Origin: Onthophagus taurus
Lineage: Eukaryota > Arthropoda > Insecta > Coleoptera > Scarabaeidae
Length of the DNA: 64,000 nt
Direction of reading: 5' to 3'
Assembly: GCF_036711975.1 (NCBI RefSeq)
Contig: NC_091970.1
Location: 12,469,501 to 12,533,500, forward strand
Each line of letters opens with the position of its first letter. Within the stretch, counting starts at the first letter, position 1. The position numbers were made by a program, and so were the translations under genes. Below the pieces are notes generated by a model. The model worked only from the letters and a program-made list of their open reading frames with translations. It was not told the origin of the DNA and ran no database searches. Positions 20,505 through 31,678 of this stretch are shown one piece after another.

Positions 20505-23312
20505 TATTTCTAATAATATTATGTAGAATGCATGTTGTTAAAATTATTTAAGATGCATTTTGAGGATGAGCTCTGAGTCTTCTATTGTACACGCGAAAAG
20601 TCTGTGATAAAATACCGAATGCACATTCAACTAATCTTCTTCCTCTACACAAACGATAATTAAATATTCTTTTCGCATTATCTTCAACATTTTTCGATCC
20701 TGGGTAAGGCCGCATTAAATATTTTTTTAGCGGAAATGCTTCATCTGCCAATATTACGTACGGTGCTATTATGTTTGTACCTGGTAGAGGTGAATCTATT
20801 GGAACATTCATCGTGGCATTTTCCAGTCTTTTTCCCAGTGCAGAATTTGCAACAATTCCACCATCACTGTTTTTTCCATATGACCCAATATCCACAGCAA
20901 CAAATTTGTAATTGGCGTCTACTAACGCCAAAAGAACTATCGAAAACGTCTTTTTATAATTAAAATATAAAGATCCACTGTTTGCTGGAGCTTCTATTGT
21001 TATATGTTTGTCATCTAGAGCTCCCAAACAGTTTGGGAAATTCCACATGCTCCACATTTCATTTGCTATTTGTAACCATTGTTCTTGAGATGGAGTTGAA
21101 ATATACTCTGTTAATAACACTTCGTTAATTGCTCCGCAAATTTCGAGAACGATGCTCTGTACTGTCGAATGGCCAAGGCGATAACTAAACGCAATTGTTC
21201 GGTAGAAATCCCCTGTAGATAAAGATTTCAAAGTATTTATTTTCTACTATACATAGTTTCTTTTCATCATAGGAGCAAAGAATCGATGGGAAGGACTACG
21301 AGCTCAATATCGGCAATACCTTGCTAAGATGAAGTCCAAAAGTGGCCAAGCAGCTACAAAAATTTGTAAATGGCGATATCAAGACCAAATGCAATTTATA
21401 AACGCATTTATAAATTGTGACAGACCACGGATATCAACTATCCATGAGGAAGAAGATAACGAAAACATTCCTGACATGCATATCGGAGAAACAGATGGAC
21501 GAGCAACGGTGTCAAAAGAAATTGATGGCAGTGAAGAAGACATTGATCCTGCCAATACGTTTAAGAGTAATGTACCGCCGCCGGCTCGCAAAAAAAGTAA
21601 ATCGATAAATACAGAAATTCAACAGGAAAATGCATCATCGATTCTGATGAAGTATATTCTAGATAAAAAAGCCCACGAAGAAAAACCACACCCCATCGAC
21701 AATTTTTTGCGTTAATCGCTGGAACAGTTAAAAAATGTTCTGCTGTTGATCAACATTATATAAAAATTAAAGTATTCACTCTTGTGAGTGAAATTGAAGA
21801 AAAATATATTACAGCTGCTTCTTCGCCCTTCTTATCACCAACAACAACACATGCTCACGTAGGCGGTGGAACAACATCAACAATTATTTCAAAACCATTA
21901 ACTTCTTCTGAATCCATGCACCCACCTCATTTTTCATTTCCGTTGTCAACGCATTACGCATATGAAATGTGTCCAGCTAGCAATACTGATAATATAAAAT
22001 AATAATAATAATTATTAATTAATATAATAATAATTAAAAAATTATAATATAACTTTGTAACGTATTTTGTAATACGTTTCATTACTTACCTTAAACAAAC
22101 CATTAGTTTTTTCTCGTGGAGAAATCGCCTCACGAAAACAAGTGTTTATTTTTGAAACTTTGCGCTCGATTTTTTTCAACATCATTTCGAATGTTCCGGA
22201 GTCCATTCGACAATATTGTGAAAATTTGTCTTCTTCGTCTATCAAATGACGATATAAAGTATAATATTCGCCTTCTTCTTTTCTCGTTAATAAACTGGGA
22301 TGTATCCACATTCTTCTTTTCTTCATTTTACGTTGTATTTTTTTTTTAATTGTATCCTGTTCATCCAAAACAATGACTATTATTGCTAATTCTTCAACTG
22401 AAAAATTAAATGCCATTTTTTGGCGAGTTTTATCAACGTCCTATGTCGACCGTGGATCGAGACAGACTGATTGTTACACTAGTAGTGTAGACACAATGAG
22501 ATTTGATCGGACCGAGAATGAACCGTGAACGGCATCACAGTGTGGATCAACCCTTACACAGAGGGGTCCAGCCTTAAACGGACAAATATACACGATATAC
22601 CCTGTAAGATATCGTTCGAAGGTGAAGATTTCCACCTGGATGGATTCACTAGGTCACACTAGGTATTCATGGCACACTAGGTTAAATATCGATAAATGTG
22701 TGCATTTTTCAAAAAACCCTAATTATCTCCCAAACTATAAATGTTAGGTATAGGACATATGGGATATAAAAGATGTAAAATGAGACACCGAACACGACTA
22801 AGTAATAAAATATGGGGGGTGCCATTTAAAAAAATTAAGTTATGGTACTTCAAAATTTCGAAAAGTTAACGTACCGTATTAAAGTTACCAAACTTTCTAG
22901 ACAGCCGTACTCGGCACCAAACATACTCTATCATATTGCTTACGCATGTTCTCAATCCTAAATTGATATCTCAAAAATCGAGTGTTCTCTGATTTTTTTA
23001 ACAAATGTCTGCTGGAGCAGATTTTTCTAGAAAAATTCGAATAACTCGAGAACGGCAGAATCAAATTGCAAAAAGTAAAGTTATTCATAAACCTTGAAAA
23101 CAGACAAACACAAATATGTAAAAATATATAGGGTATTCCATTTAAAAAAATAAAGTAGGCGGCGACTTCCGGTATAACCGGAAGTGCTAGAAATCTGAAA
23201 ATATTTTAGACGAAGAGAACGCAATTAATAATACTTAAATCTGAATTTTCAAATTTTTGTTTTGGCCAGAACCCTGTAAAGTTCTAATGGACGGTCGTCG
23301 TGGATGACCCTG

Positions 23313-23519
23313 TATTGTAAAAAAAAAGTTAATAAAAACTGTTAAATATATATATATATTATAATTTATAAATCATCTACTTCCGGTCTAACCGGAAGTG
23401 ATATAGTAACAACACTAACTTCATAAAGTAAACCTTTTTGTCCTGTATCGATGTGCCCAATAACAAATCTGTGGTAGTTATAGTTTAAAAGAAAAAAGGG
23501 GGTACCAACAAGTTGGAAC
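23313..23519. other. Spacer with a palindromic ACTTCCGGTC motif
   Basis: Contains an AT dinucleotide run and another copy of the ACTTCCGGTCTAACCGGAAG palindrome (about 23379), but no gene. Confidence 0.4.
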
Positions 23520-23679
23520 AATTGTATAAAAAAAAATACTAAATGATTAGTACTAAAAATTTTAACATAGTACAAAATTAGTACATAAATAGCACTAAAT
23601 TATGGCACTATGAAAATGCTGATATCTTAAAAGGGAGGTGTAACTGGACGTCCAGCTACACCCCCCACTTTGATATATA

Positions 23680-25232
23680 CAGTGTGTCCCCGGATTGTGT
23701 CCCCGTAAGGTATAATTCACGATAAATTTTTAAATTCAAATTCCATCTTTTGCAATTAAAGTCTGGATGTCATAAAACGAAATATAACCAAGTTTTACGT
23801 CAAATGTCCTCAAAGTACCAAAGTTAACGCAAGAAGTTTGTTAACCGTTGCAGGTATAGTGGTCTTTCTGAGCAATGTACAACAAAAGTTGATTAAGATA
23901 AAATGTTTGCTATGTTAAATTATAGCGATATGCCAAATTTTATTAATTTAGGCTATAAAAGCAAAATGCAGATTTTTAAATCATAAGATTAACAAAACAT
24001 TTTCGATCTAAACTAAATTAACATAAAAGCTTATTCAATGATACCACCACCAACACTAACACATAATTCAGCCCTTTTCCGACATTGTTTATAACTTTTT
24101 CTAATATGGTCCAACGGAATTTCTCTAATAACAGTTTCAATTTTTTGTTTTAAACGGTCTAAATTGTTATTAAAATTTTCAGCGTACACTTTTTGTTTTA
24201 CATAATCCCAAAAATAAAAATCCGTAATAGATAAATCCGGACTTCTTGGCGGCCATGGTTGCGGACCATATCTAGCAATCCATTTTTTCCAAATAACGTA
24301 TTTAAATAATTTCTAATTAAAATGGTCGAATGTGGGCCGCAACCATCTTGTTGAAAATATAATTTATTGTTAATATAATTTTCTAGTATTTCTAAATATC
24401 GGTGTTGATTCAAATTGCCGTTTATGAAGTAAGGTCCAATAACACCGTTTCACGAAACAGCACACCACACATCCACTTTCTGGGAATACTGACGTTTACA
24501 AGCTATGCGATAATGTGAATTATTCTTTGACCAAAATCGACAATTTTGTGATGTTACCACTCTATTAGTGGTGAACGATGCTCCGTCCGAAAATATTATG
24601 TTTTTTAAAAAAGTTCTGTCTCAAAATTTTGTACCCAAACCACAAACAATAATTTAAACGTTTTGCTTCATCGCCTAATTCGATAGTGTGGTTAAATTTT
24701 GGTTTATACGGCAATATTTTCTTTTGTTGATAAATTCTTTGTAAATGGGATTTACTTATACCGACTTGAACTGCCCTTTTTCTTAACGACACCTTACCGT
24801 AATCCATTGCGTTCGTTACTGCAACAATCGACCCCGCATCATGTTCATCTGAAAGTTTTTTTTCCTTCCTTTTATTTTCTACATGCCCGTTTCCGAAAAT
24901 TTTTAACAACTCTCTTAATTGTTTTTTTATCTACTAAAAATCCAAATTTTTCCTCAAATTGCCTTAAAACTGCATTGTAACTAATGTTCCTCAATCCATA
25001 GCACTGCACTATAAATATTTAACGTTGTAATGTAAACAGGATCAAGTAATATTTGACAATAGGTTAAAGCTAAGCTATCAAATGATAATTGTTAGTTCAC
25101 TCAGATCATTTGGTTTCATTGTAAAACGGAATATTAGAAAAATATCCAGACTTTAATTGCAAAAGATGGAATTTGAATTCAAAAATTTATCGTCAATTAT
25201 ACCTTACGGGGACACAATCCTGGGACACACTG
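23680..25232 (-). mobile_element. Mariner/IS630-like element (copy 2)
   Basis: Ends CAGTGTGTCCCCGGATTGTG and its complement (with one change), flanked by TA at 23678-23679 and 25233-25234. Same family as 3920-10039, but uninterrupted; part of the right subterminal repeat is deleted near 25142. Confidence 0.9.
24031..25045 (-). pseudogene. Mariner-like transposase (copy 2), broken
   Basis: Fragments in several registers give an almost complete protein: HTH region (VENKRKEKKLSDEHDAGSI, VQVGISKSHLQRIYQQKK), the block WSKNNSHYRIACKRQYSQKV, the second Asp in YFQQDGCGPHSTILIRNYL, then a PPRSPDLSITDF-type third Asp and a C-terminus ending at 24031. Several indels separate the pieces, and the start codon seen in copy 1 is changed here. 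Confidence 0.8.
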
Positions 25233-25684
25233 TATAAAAAATATACTAAATGATTAGTACAAAAATTTTTAATGCCGTACAAAATTAGTACATAAATAGC
25301 ACAAAACGATGGTACCATCAAAATGCTTATATCTTAAAAGGGGGGTATAACTGAACGTTCAGCTACACCCCCCACTTTGATATATATAAGAAATATACTA
25401 AATGATTAGTACAAAATTTTTTAATGTACTACAAAATTAGTACATAAATAGTACAAAATTATGGCACTATCAAAATGCTGATATCTTGAAAGGGAGGTTG
25501 TATATGAAGGGGGGGGTATAACTGAACGTTCAGCTACACCCCCCACTTTGACATATATAAAAAAAATACTAAATGATTAGTACAAAATTTTTTAATGTAG
25601 TACAAAATTAGTACATAAATAGTACATAATTATGGTAGTATCAAAATGCTGATATCTTGAATGGGGGGTGTAGCTGTACGAACC

Positions 25685-26222
25685 TTAAATAAATTGTCTT
25701 GCTCCGATTTCGTAAAGGCTGTCTCACCCTCATATTAAAAAAAAATCGCCCTGTGTTAACGACGGCAGTCCCCAAAGATCTGATAGTTGCTAAATATACC
25801 AAAACATCCCACCTGTCGAATAGCGTGGCCACATTTACTTGCTCTGACTTCCTAAGGGCTCTTTTATACACCCCCATATTAAAAAAATTATATACTAAAA
25901 CATCCCATGTTCTTATGCTTTATGTTTTTATGCTGAGCATTAATGCTATTCGTTGTTAACTTTTGGTATATTTAGTAACTATCAGATCTTTGGGGACTGC
26001 CGTCGTTAACACAGGGCGATTTTTTTTAATATGGGGGTGAATAAAAGAGCCCTTAGGAAGTTGGAGCAAGTAAATCTGGCCACCCTATTCGACAGGTGGG
26101 ATATTTCGGTATATTTAGCAACTATCAGATCTTTGGGGGCTGCCGTCGTTAACACAGGGCTATAATATTTAATATGAGGGTAAGACAGCCTTTACGAAAT
26201 CGGAGCAAGACAATTTATTTAC
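25685..26222. mobile_element. Fold-back (MITE-like) element
   Basis: The outer arms are complementary: AAATAAATTGTCTTGCTCCG at 25687 and its complement ending near 26222. The phrases AACGACGGCAGTCCCCAAAG and CCACCTGTCGAATAG each recur in the opposite orientation in the right half, and a third partial copy sits in the middle (about 25960-26040). The whole 540 bp can fold on itself; no coding capacity. Confidence 0.8.
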
Positions 26223-26833
26223 GGTAATTTTTCAAATGTATTTATTGCTCTGTTTCAAATTGATCGACCTTTAGAATTAATATAACAGTCGTATTTTCTG
26301 TAGTTTTGTTGTTTACAAATTGGAGCGTGTAAAACCGACTCCACTGTATACCGGGTGATCTCGCTAAAATGGCGTGCTGTTTTCACACCGGTCATATCTT
26401 GGCCATTTGAAGACTTTTATAATAATTTTTTTTCACGAATCGTCATCATTTTTGCTCTAGTATATGAGGTTAATTTTATGCCCCGAGTCACCGGAACACC
26501 TGTATATGTATGTGACAAACTACTGGCACTATTTTTCTGAAAATTTGCATATAGCGTTTATACGAGGTGCTCGTTTCAGTTAAACATTTTCAGTTTTCTT
26601 CAACGTTCGGTTATACCGGAAATGGACCTCAACTTCGTTTTTTTTTGTTTTCCGTCTTTTACGCCATGTAGCAAATAAGGCAGGGGCGATAGTACATGTT
26701 ATATGAATCTCTAATTGAGGAGCCTTCACTTTTGGCACAGATTATAGGTAATTTATAATGAATTAAAAAAATAATAAAATAATTAATAACTTTTTAATAC
26801 TTTTCAGGCACTTTTAAAACAATTCAACACATT
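26223..26833. other. 3' flank of the CDCA7-like gene; transposon-end debris
   Basis: Contains a mariner-like end fragment (GGTTATACCGGAAATGGACC near 26602) and the expected 3' UTR of the CDCA7-like gene. No coding frame. Confidence 0.4.
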
Positions 26834-27958
26834 TTACTTACTATTTAGTACTAAAACAGGTTTTATTTCACTATTAAACCCTAATAAATCACCTTTTCGA
26901 TCACAAATCCGATCTTTGTCATTAACCAAAACCACCGCAAACCCATCTTTATCAAAACCAATTAAATCAAAATGATCACATCCTGATAAACAATTATTTT
27001 CATAAATTTCATCTTTACAATTTTCCATTTCATCACAATTTTCAACAAAATCCCCTCTCCCATTCAAACTAAACAAAAAATCTTTAACACTTTTATGTCC
27101 ATGCTTAAAAGCTAAAGGTGCTAAAATCCCCGTAGGGCGTTTTCCTTCACGAGCTCGACAAATCGAACAATTACACAGACCCCTACAGGGTGGACATTTC
27201 CAATTTGGATCTAATAAAGCGTTTTTGGCATCTTCACCGTAACGATTTTTTAAACAAACCCCACAAAATTGGCCTCGAACTCCAACACACTCAGAATTAC
27301 GACAATAAGTTTTACTGTCCATGGTTTTTTGGCGACATTGATGGCAGGAAGTGCCGTTTTGGGAGTAAATCTTTTTTGTTGTACGAGATGCTATGTTTTT
27401 TAAATAATTTTCTGTGATTAATTCCACAGGTACGATTTTAAAAGGAGTTGAATTCGAGGTTTTGTAATTTGAGCGTTTTCGTGGGTGGTAAAGTGGTTTT
27501 TCTAGATCTTCAATGTCCACATCATCATAATTTGAATCTTTTATTAACTTAAATTGTTAAAAAAAAAATTATTAAATCAATTTTATTTTAAAAAGATTAC
27601 CTTTTCATCTGGCAAATCTAAATAAGAATACTTAGGAGTGATTTTTGCTAATCTAGAAGAACGCCTCGTCTCCAACGGAACCATAACGCTACATCGAAAA
27701 GTCGAATCTCCACCATCCCGTTTACGTTTCGCCCCCTTTTTAATTTCTTCGTATGTATTAATAGCATCCATGGTATCGTCGAAATCAGGAGTTTCAAATT
27801 GAGACATCTTAATTGAAAGAAAAATTATTAAATTTAAATTTAATTAATTTGAGGTTATATTATTAATAAATTAATCTTAATCTTACCAAAGCTTGTAATT
27901 CCTTCATATTTTGTTCACGAAGTGATTCATAATCACTAACTTCTGATTCCAAATCCAT
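26834..27958 (-). CDS. CDCA7-type zinc-finger protein
   Basis: Exons 27958-27887, 27807-27601 and 27547-26834 join in phase 0 through GT-AG introns to 330 aa. The N-terminus (residues 1-24) is a short acidic helix with DYESLREQNMKELQAL, as in CDCA7 proteins. The C-terminal domain has eleven cysteines at about residues 161-223: CHQC, YC-x4-C, FCGVC, CPPC, CNCSIC. These are the zf-4CXXC_R1 fold of CDCA7. Residues altered in human ICF syndrome (in CRQKT, RGQFCG and NRYGE) are all kept, marking a true CDCA7 rather than a relaxed paralogue. The family protein recruits the remodeller HELLS/LSH to hemimethylated DNA and supports maintenance methylation in the nucleus. It diverges from Rpn11 across about 1.2 kb. 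Confidence 0.9.
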
Positions 27959-29132
27959 TTTATTGGTGGTTTTATTAAAATTAAAGAAAATATTAACAAA
28001 AAGAATTAAATAAAACGTTAAAATTACAAAAATGACAGCTGACACTAAGGTGAGGTTGATAAAGTAGGTTTCTTTTTAAGGTTGAAATAATCTACTTAGA
28101 TGTACTTTAAAATAAAAGTCTCGCTTTTTTAAAAATTAATTAAAATAGATTATTAAGTTACTTCACCGACCTCTGCGCCTTCTAACTGTGCACCATAGAA
28201 AATAGCTTCGTAGAAATGGAGATAAAAATGGAACGCATGTTGCGCCATCTGTTAGGGATATTTTAGAATTATTCAGCTAAGAACCAAACCACTAGAATAC
28301 CGGTTGGATTGGGTTTATGTAATAATAGCTCCAACCACAGAATAACTGTTTGGAAAGTATACTATGTAGCTCCAATTAACGTTCCGACAGGTTGGCAATG
28401 CCACCACATTTGAATATTACTGCATCATATGACATGTGAGATTGCATCCAACGAGCTTCCAACCCATTATAACGTTAGCTGAAACAATGCTATAATAAAT
28501 TCAATTATAACTAATTATTTAATCTTACCATTATTACTTTATTATACTCTTAAAAAAAATCACTTTAAAATGACGTTTTCATCTGTCATTCTGAAGAAAC
28601 TTTAAGTTTTAATAGTTGAAGTTAGCGACAAATTAAAAATATAAAACGATTTTGAATCTATACTTTTTAAATTAAAAGAATGATACTGGCAATAATTGTT
28701 ATTGCTGTCTCTCATCATTCCCACTATTAATAATAAAATTGTTAGTTTAATTAATTTATTGAAGAATTACATGAAGTTGTAACTTGGGTAAAAAGTAACC
28801 TCTACAGGCGCAGATATAAAAGTGGCCATTTAAAAATTAATTAAGATATTTAATAATTTATTGAAACTATAAATAAAACAATTAATTAATAAAATAAAAT
28901 TTTCAACAATTACCTACTTTACCGACACGATGACAACACACAATACAAAATATAACTGTCAAACGTCAAATAGAAGTGATTTTGCATTTTCTCCAACAAA
29001 ACTCGTTTAAAACTCGATTTATAAACACAAAGAAGCCGTTTTTTGCTTAAATAGTTCGCAATTTTCCTCGATCATCATCGCGATATAAAAGAAATATTCT
29101 AAATTATAATTTTGGTGTAATTCTTTAAAGAA
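27959..29132. promoter_or_regulatory. Shared upstream region between the CDCA7-like gene and Rpn11
   Basis: A+T-rich, no convincing exon or transposon end. It must hold the promoters of both divergent genes. TGACAG-type motifs occur near 28033 and 28573, and TGTCAAACGTCAAA near 28957; their role is unknown. Confidence 0.5.
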
Positions 29133-30122
<990 letters not shown>

Positions 30123-30230
30123 AAATGGATTTTTTTACTTATTTAAGGCATAAAATGTATTTTTTTAATTTTTTGGTTTTATTTTTTCGCATTTTTTTCT
30201 TTTTGATTAATCTGTATTATTTTAGTGCGG

Positions 30231-30236
30231 AATAAA
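30231..30236 (+). terminator. Polyadenylation signal of Rpn11
   Basis: AATAAA about 110 bp after the stop codon, the only canonical signal before the convergent neighbour. Confidence 0.6.
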
Positions 30237-30300
30237 AAGAATTTTTCAGAAATAATAACTTAATTTTGATTACAAAAAATAATAATAACCTCACTTTATC

Positions 30301-30801
30301 TTAAACTAAAATTGCTGTGGTGATGTGGGGTCCGCTAATTTCGCTTGAATATCCCGAATCGTTTTCTCCCAAAAACTTGCGATTTTCATTTTCTAATTTT
30401 TCAATGATTTCCCGTTGATTTATCACCGTTCGTTTTAAATCTTCAACATTCTTCTGGATTTCGTGTAATTGGACTCTATCTTGTTGGAAATTCCCTTCGT
30501 AGATTTGATACTGCTTCATAACTACGTCTTGTTGGTGTAATAAAGCTTGAAGTTCGTTGATTTTGTCGTGATACGCGTTTTCTTTGGATTCCCAGCGATT
30601 AAGGTCTTCGCGATAACGTTCTTCTATCGCTATTTTTTCGTGCGTTATTGTGATTAAGTTGTTGCTAACTTTCGTTAATTCGCGAATGTAACCTGATTCG
30701 CGTTCGCGAAATTTACTTTCTTCCGAATGGAAACAATTATAAATCCATGACATATTTTTTGGTGAATTTTTCCACAAAAACTGAATTTTTATCTTTGACA
30801 A
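30301..30801 (-). CDS. Small coiled-coil protein, function unknown
   Basis: An uninterrupted 166-aa frame converges tail-to-tail on Rpn11. Residues about 25-140 are rich in Glu, Lys, Gln, Leu and Ile with heptad-like spacing (for example KNVEDLKRTVINQREIIEKL), predicting a long coiled coil. The C-terminus is different: a Ser/Gly-rich GENDSGYSSEIS stretch followed by a hydrophobic TTAILV end that could act as a PDZ ligand (inference). An internal Met (MSWIYNCFHSEES) is an alternative start. No transposon similarity is visible; I do not recognise the family. Confidence 0.65.
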   Translation of the reverse strand: MSKIKIQFLWKNSPKNMSWIYNCFHSEESKFRERESGYIRELTKVSNNLITITHEKIAIEERYREDLNRWESKENAYHDKINELQALLHQQDVVMKQYQIYEGNFQQDRVQLHEIQKNVEDLKRTVINQREIIEKLENENRKFLGENDSGYSSEISGPHITTAILV

Positions 30802-30962
30802 TGGCGAAAAAGATAAGTTTGAGATAAGATTAACCGAAATGATAATGGAATGAAATAAGATAAAGTTAAGGTTTGAATGATTTGATTATTGGATTATTGA
30901 ATGAAAAAAAAGTTTATAATTTTTTACTTTATTATTACTTGTCACATGCTAACTCAAACCAC

Positions 30963-31105
30963 CCCAGTAAACAAATTTGCGTTTCAGAAACATTTCTGAC
31001 ACATATTATTGAAACATGAAATGTTTCTTCGACATATTTCTGAAACATAGTTGAAATGTGTCTGAAACTACTAATGTCCGGCCTTTTTTATGTTTCATTG
31101 AAACG
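30963..31105 (+). repeat. Solo end fragment of the TIR element found at 32314
   Basis: CCAGTAAACAAATTTGCGTT and the following GAAACAT-rich 140 bp are nearly identical to 32315-32455. No second end is nearby, so this is a truncated copy. Confidence 0.8.
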
Positions 31106-31484
31106 TTCAAAAAAATTGTATATATAGAAGCCGCATCGCCTATGTTCGCCCGTATACCACACAGTGGTCAATTTCTCAAATTTAGGAGGACAAAAATTGG
31201 TCATTTTTTTGTTGTATCTGGCTCACTGCATGACTGATACATAATACAGGGTGTCTCACGTAACTGGTTCGTTAGAACTTTTTTAGGTTCCACTATTCAT
31301 AGAGGTTTGAAATTTTGGTAGCATGGATTGTTCATTCTAAACTTTCAATCTAAAATATTTTCAAGATGCCCACCACTTCCGGTCTACCGGAAGTAGACCA
31401 CAACTTCGTTATTTTAAATGGAATGCTATAGTTTTTATTACACCTTTCAATTATACATAAAAAAATGTTGATTTTGATAAAAGT
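31106..31484. other. Mariner-type end fragment, no gene
   Basis: TACAGGGTGTCTCACGTAAC near 31247 looks like a mariner-type terminus. It is followed by the ACTTCCGGTCTACCGGAAGT palindrome at 31375. No partner end was found. Confidence 0.5.
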
Positions 31485-31678
31485 TGTTGGTATTATGGGT
31501 TATAATTGAAACTCTGCTTTTTATTAAGAACGTAGTTTAATTAAAACTTGTTATTGAAATTTTACAGCACGCTCGGTTTTTCTCGCTTACGGCTTACTTA
31601 ACTTATTCATGGATACCAACCTAACAATAATACTTTAAAAGTCCCTAGAATTAGTTACATTACATTTTATATCTAACA
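31485..31678 (-). repeat. Copia 3' LTR
   Basis: On the minus strand it starts TGTTAGATAT directly after the GAGGCGGCG purine tract and ends ACCAACA, 194 bp. No 5' LTR is in the window to confirm the limits. Confidence 0.65.

Larger units (their letters stand above)
18578..22002 (+). pseudogene. Harbinger MADF-domain protein
   Basis: Exons 18578-18611, 18720-18845 and 21273 onward join in phase with GT-AG sites. MASIKSWNSEK leads into a MADF domain (ILIELVKDKRDLYDLQ, then KIWNEIEEAVGLPG, AKNRWEGLRAQYRQYL). An acidic linker and a basic patch (PPPARKKSKS) follow. The frame ends at 21715 after HPIDNFLR, but the adjacent register continues a plausible C-terminus to 22002, so a 1-nt frameshift near 21703 is likely. 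In related elements this protein binds the element's DNA and recruits the nuclease. Intron 2 holds the antisense nuclease exon and the Tc1-like insertion. Confidence 0.75.
18902..22416 (-). pseudogene. PIF/Harbinger DDE nuclease (DDE_Tnp_4), split
   Basis: N-terminal exon 22416 to about 22091 (MAFNFSVEELAII...MDSGTFEMMLKKIERK...REAISPREK). The catalytic part runs from about 21246: STGDFYRTIAFSYRLGHSTV, first Asp in GALDDKHI, second in VILADEAFPLKKYL, Glu in RRLVECAFGILS. A TAA at 20548-20550 breaks the frame, then TCILHNIIRN leads to the TA site of the Tc1-like insertion (19080-20506). Coding resumes exactly in frame at 19077 (RIVNLENNLECI) and ends at 18902 with FNSPEGSVPWQENLAM, a typical family C-terminus. 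The short stretch linking the first two exons is unresolved. Confidence 0.8.
18427..22545 (+). mobile_element. PIF/Harbinger transposon (two genes), split by a Tc1-like element
   Basis: It contains the two genes typical of the superfamily: a MADF (Myb/SANT-like) protein gene on + and a DDE_Tnp_4 nuclease gene on -, interleaved. Imperfect terminal repeats are GTGCCGGTTCCGGTTCGTC on the left and the complement of GAATGAACCGTGAACGGCATC on the right. The ends are approximate and I could not establish a TSD. Confidence 0.75.
17445..23312 (+). mobile_element. Mariner-like element with long TIRs (family X), split by PIF/Harbinger
   Basis: About 610 bp at 17445-18075 return in reverse complement at about 22670-23312. 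The arms include GGTCTCAGCGAGACC and the ACTTCCGG palindrome. The right end ...GATGACCCTG at 23312 is followed by TA; the left end has lost a few bases where it abuts the IS630-type element. A third, shorter copy is at 55683-57285. Only the transposase N-terminus remains in this copy. Confidence 0.75.
23520..25680. repeat. Tandem repeat of about 150-170 bp (four units), split by mariner copy 2
   Basis: Each unit begins with ATACTAAATGATTAGTAC, contains AAAATTAGTACATAAATAG and AAAATGCT(G/T)ATATCTT, and ends in CAGCTACACCCCCCACTTTG. Units lie at about 23525-23679, 25240-25385, 25390-25560 and 25565-25680. The mariner-like element sits at a TATATA between units 1 and 2. Confidence 0.85.

Noticed and set aside
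28080-29100. Possible inverted repeat or extra exon between the CDCA7-like gene and Rpn11.
   Set aside because: Only short A+T-rich similarities (for example AAAAATTAATTAA phrases) were found; no ends, frame or splice pattern supports an element or gene.
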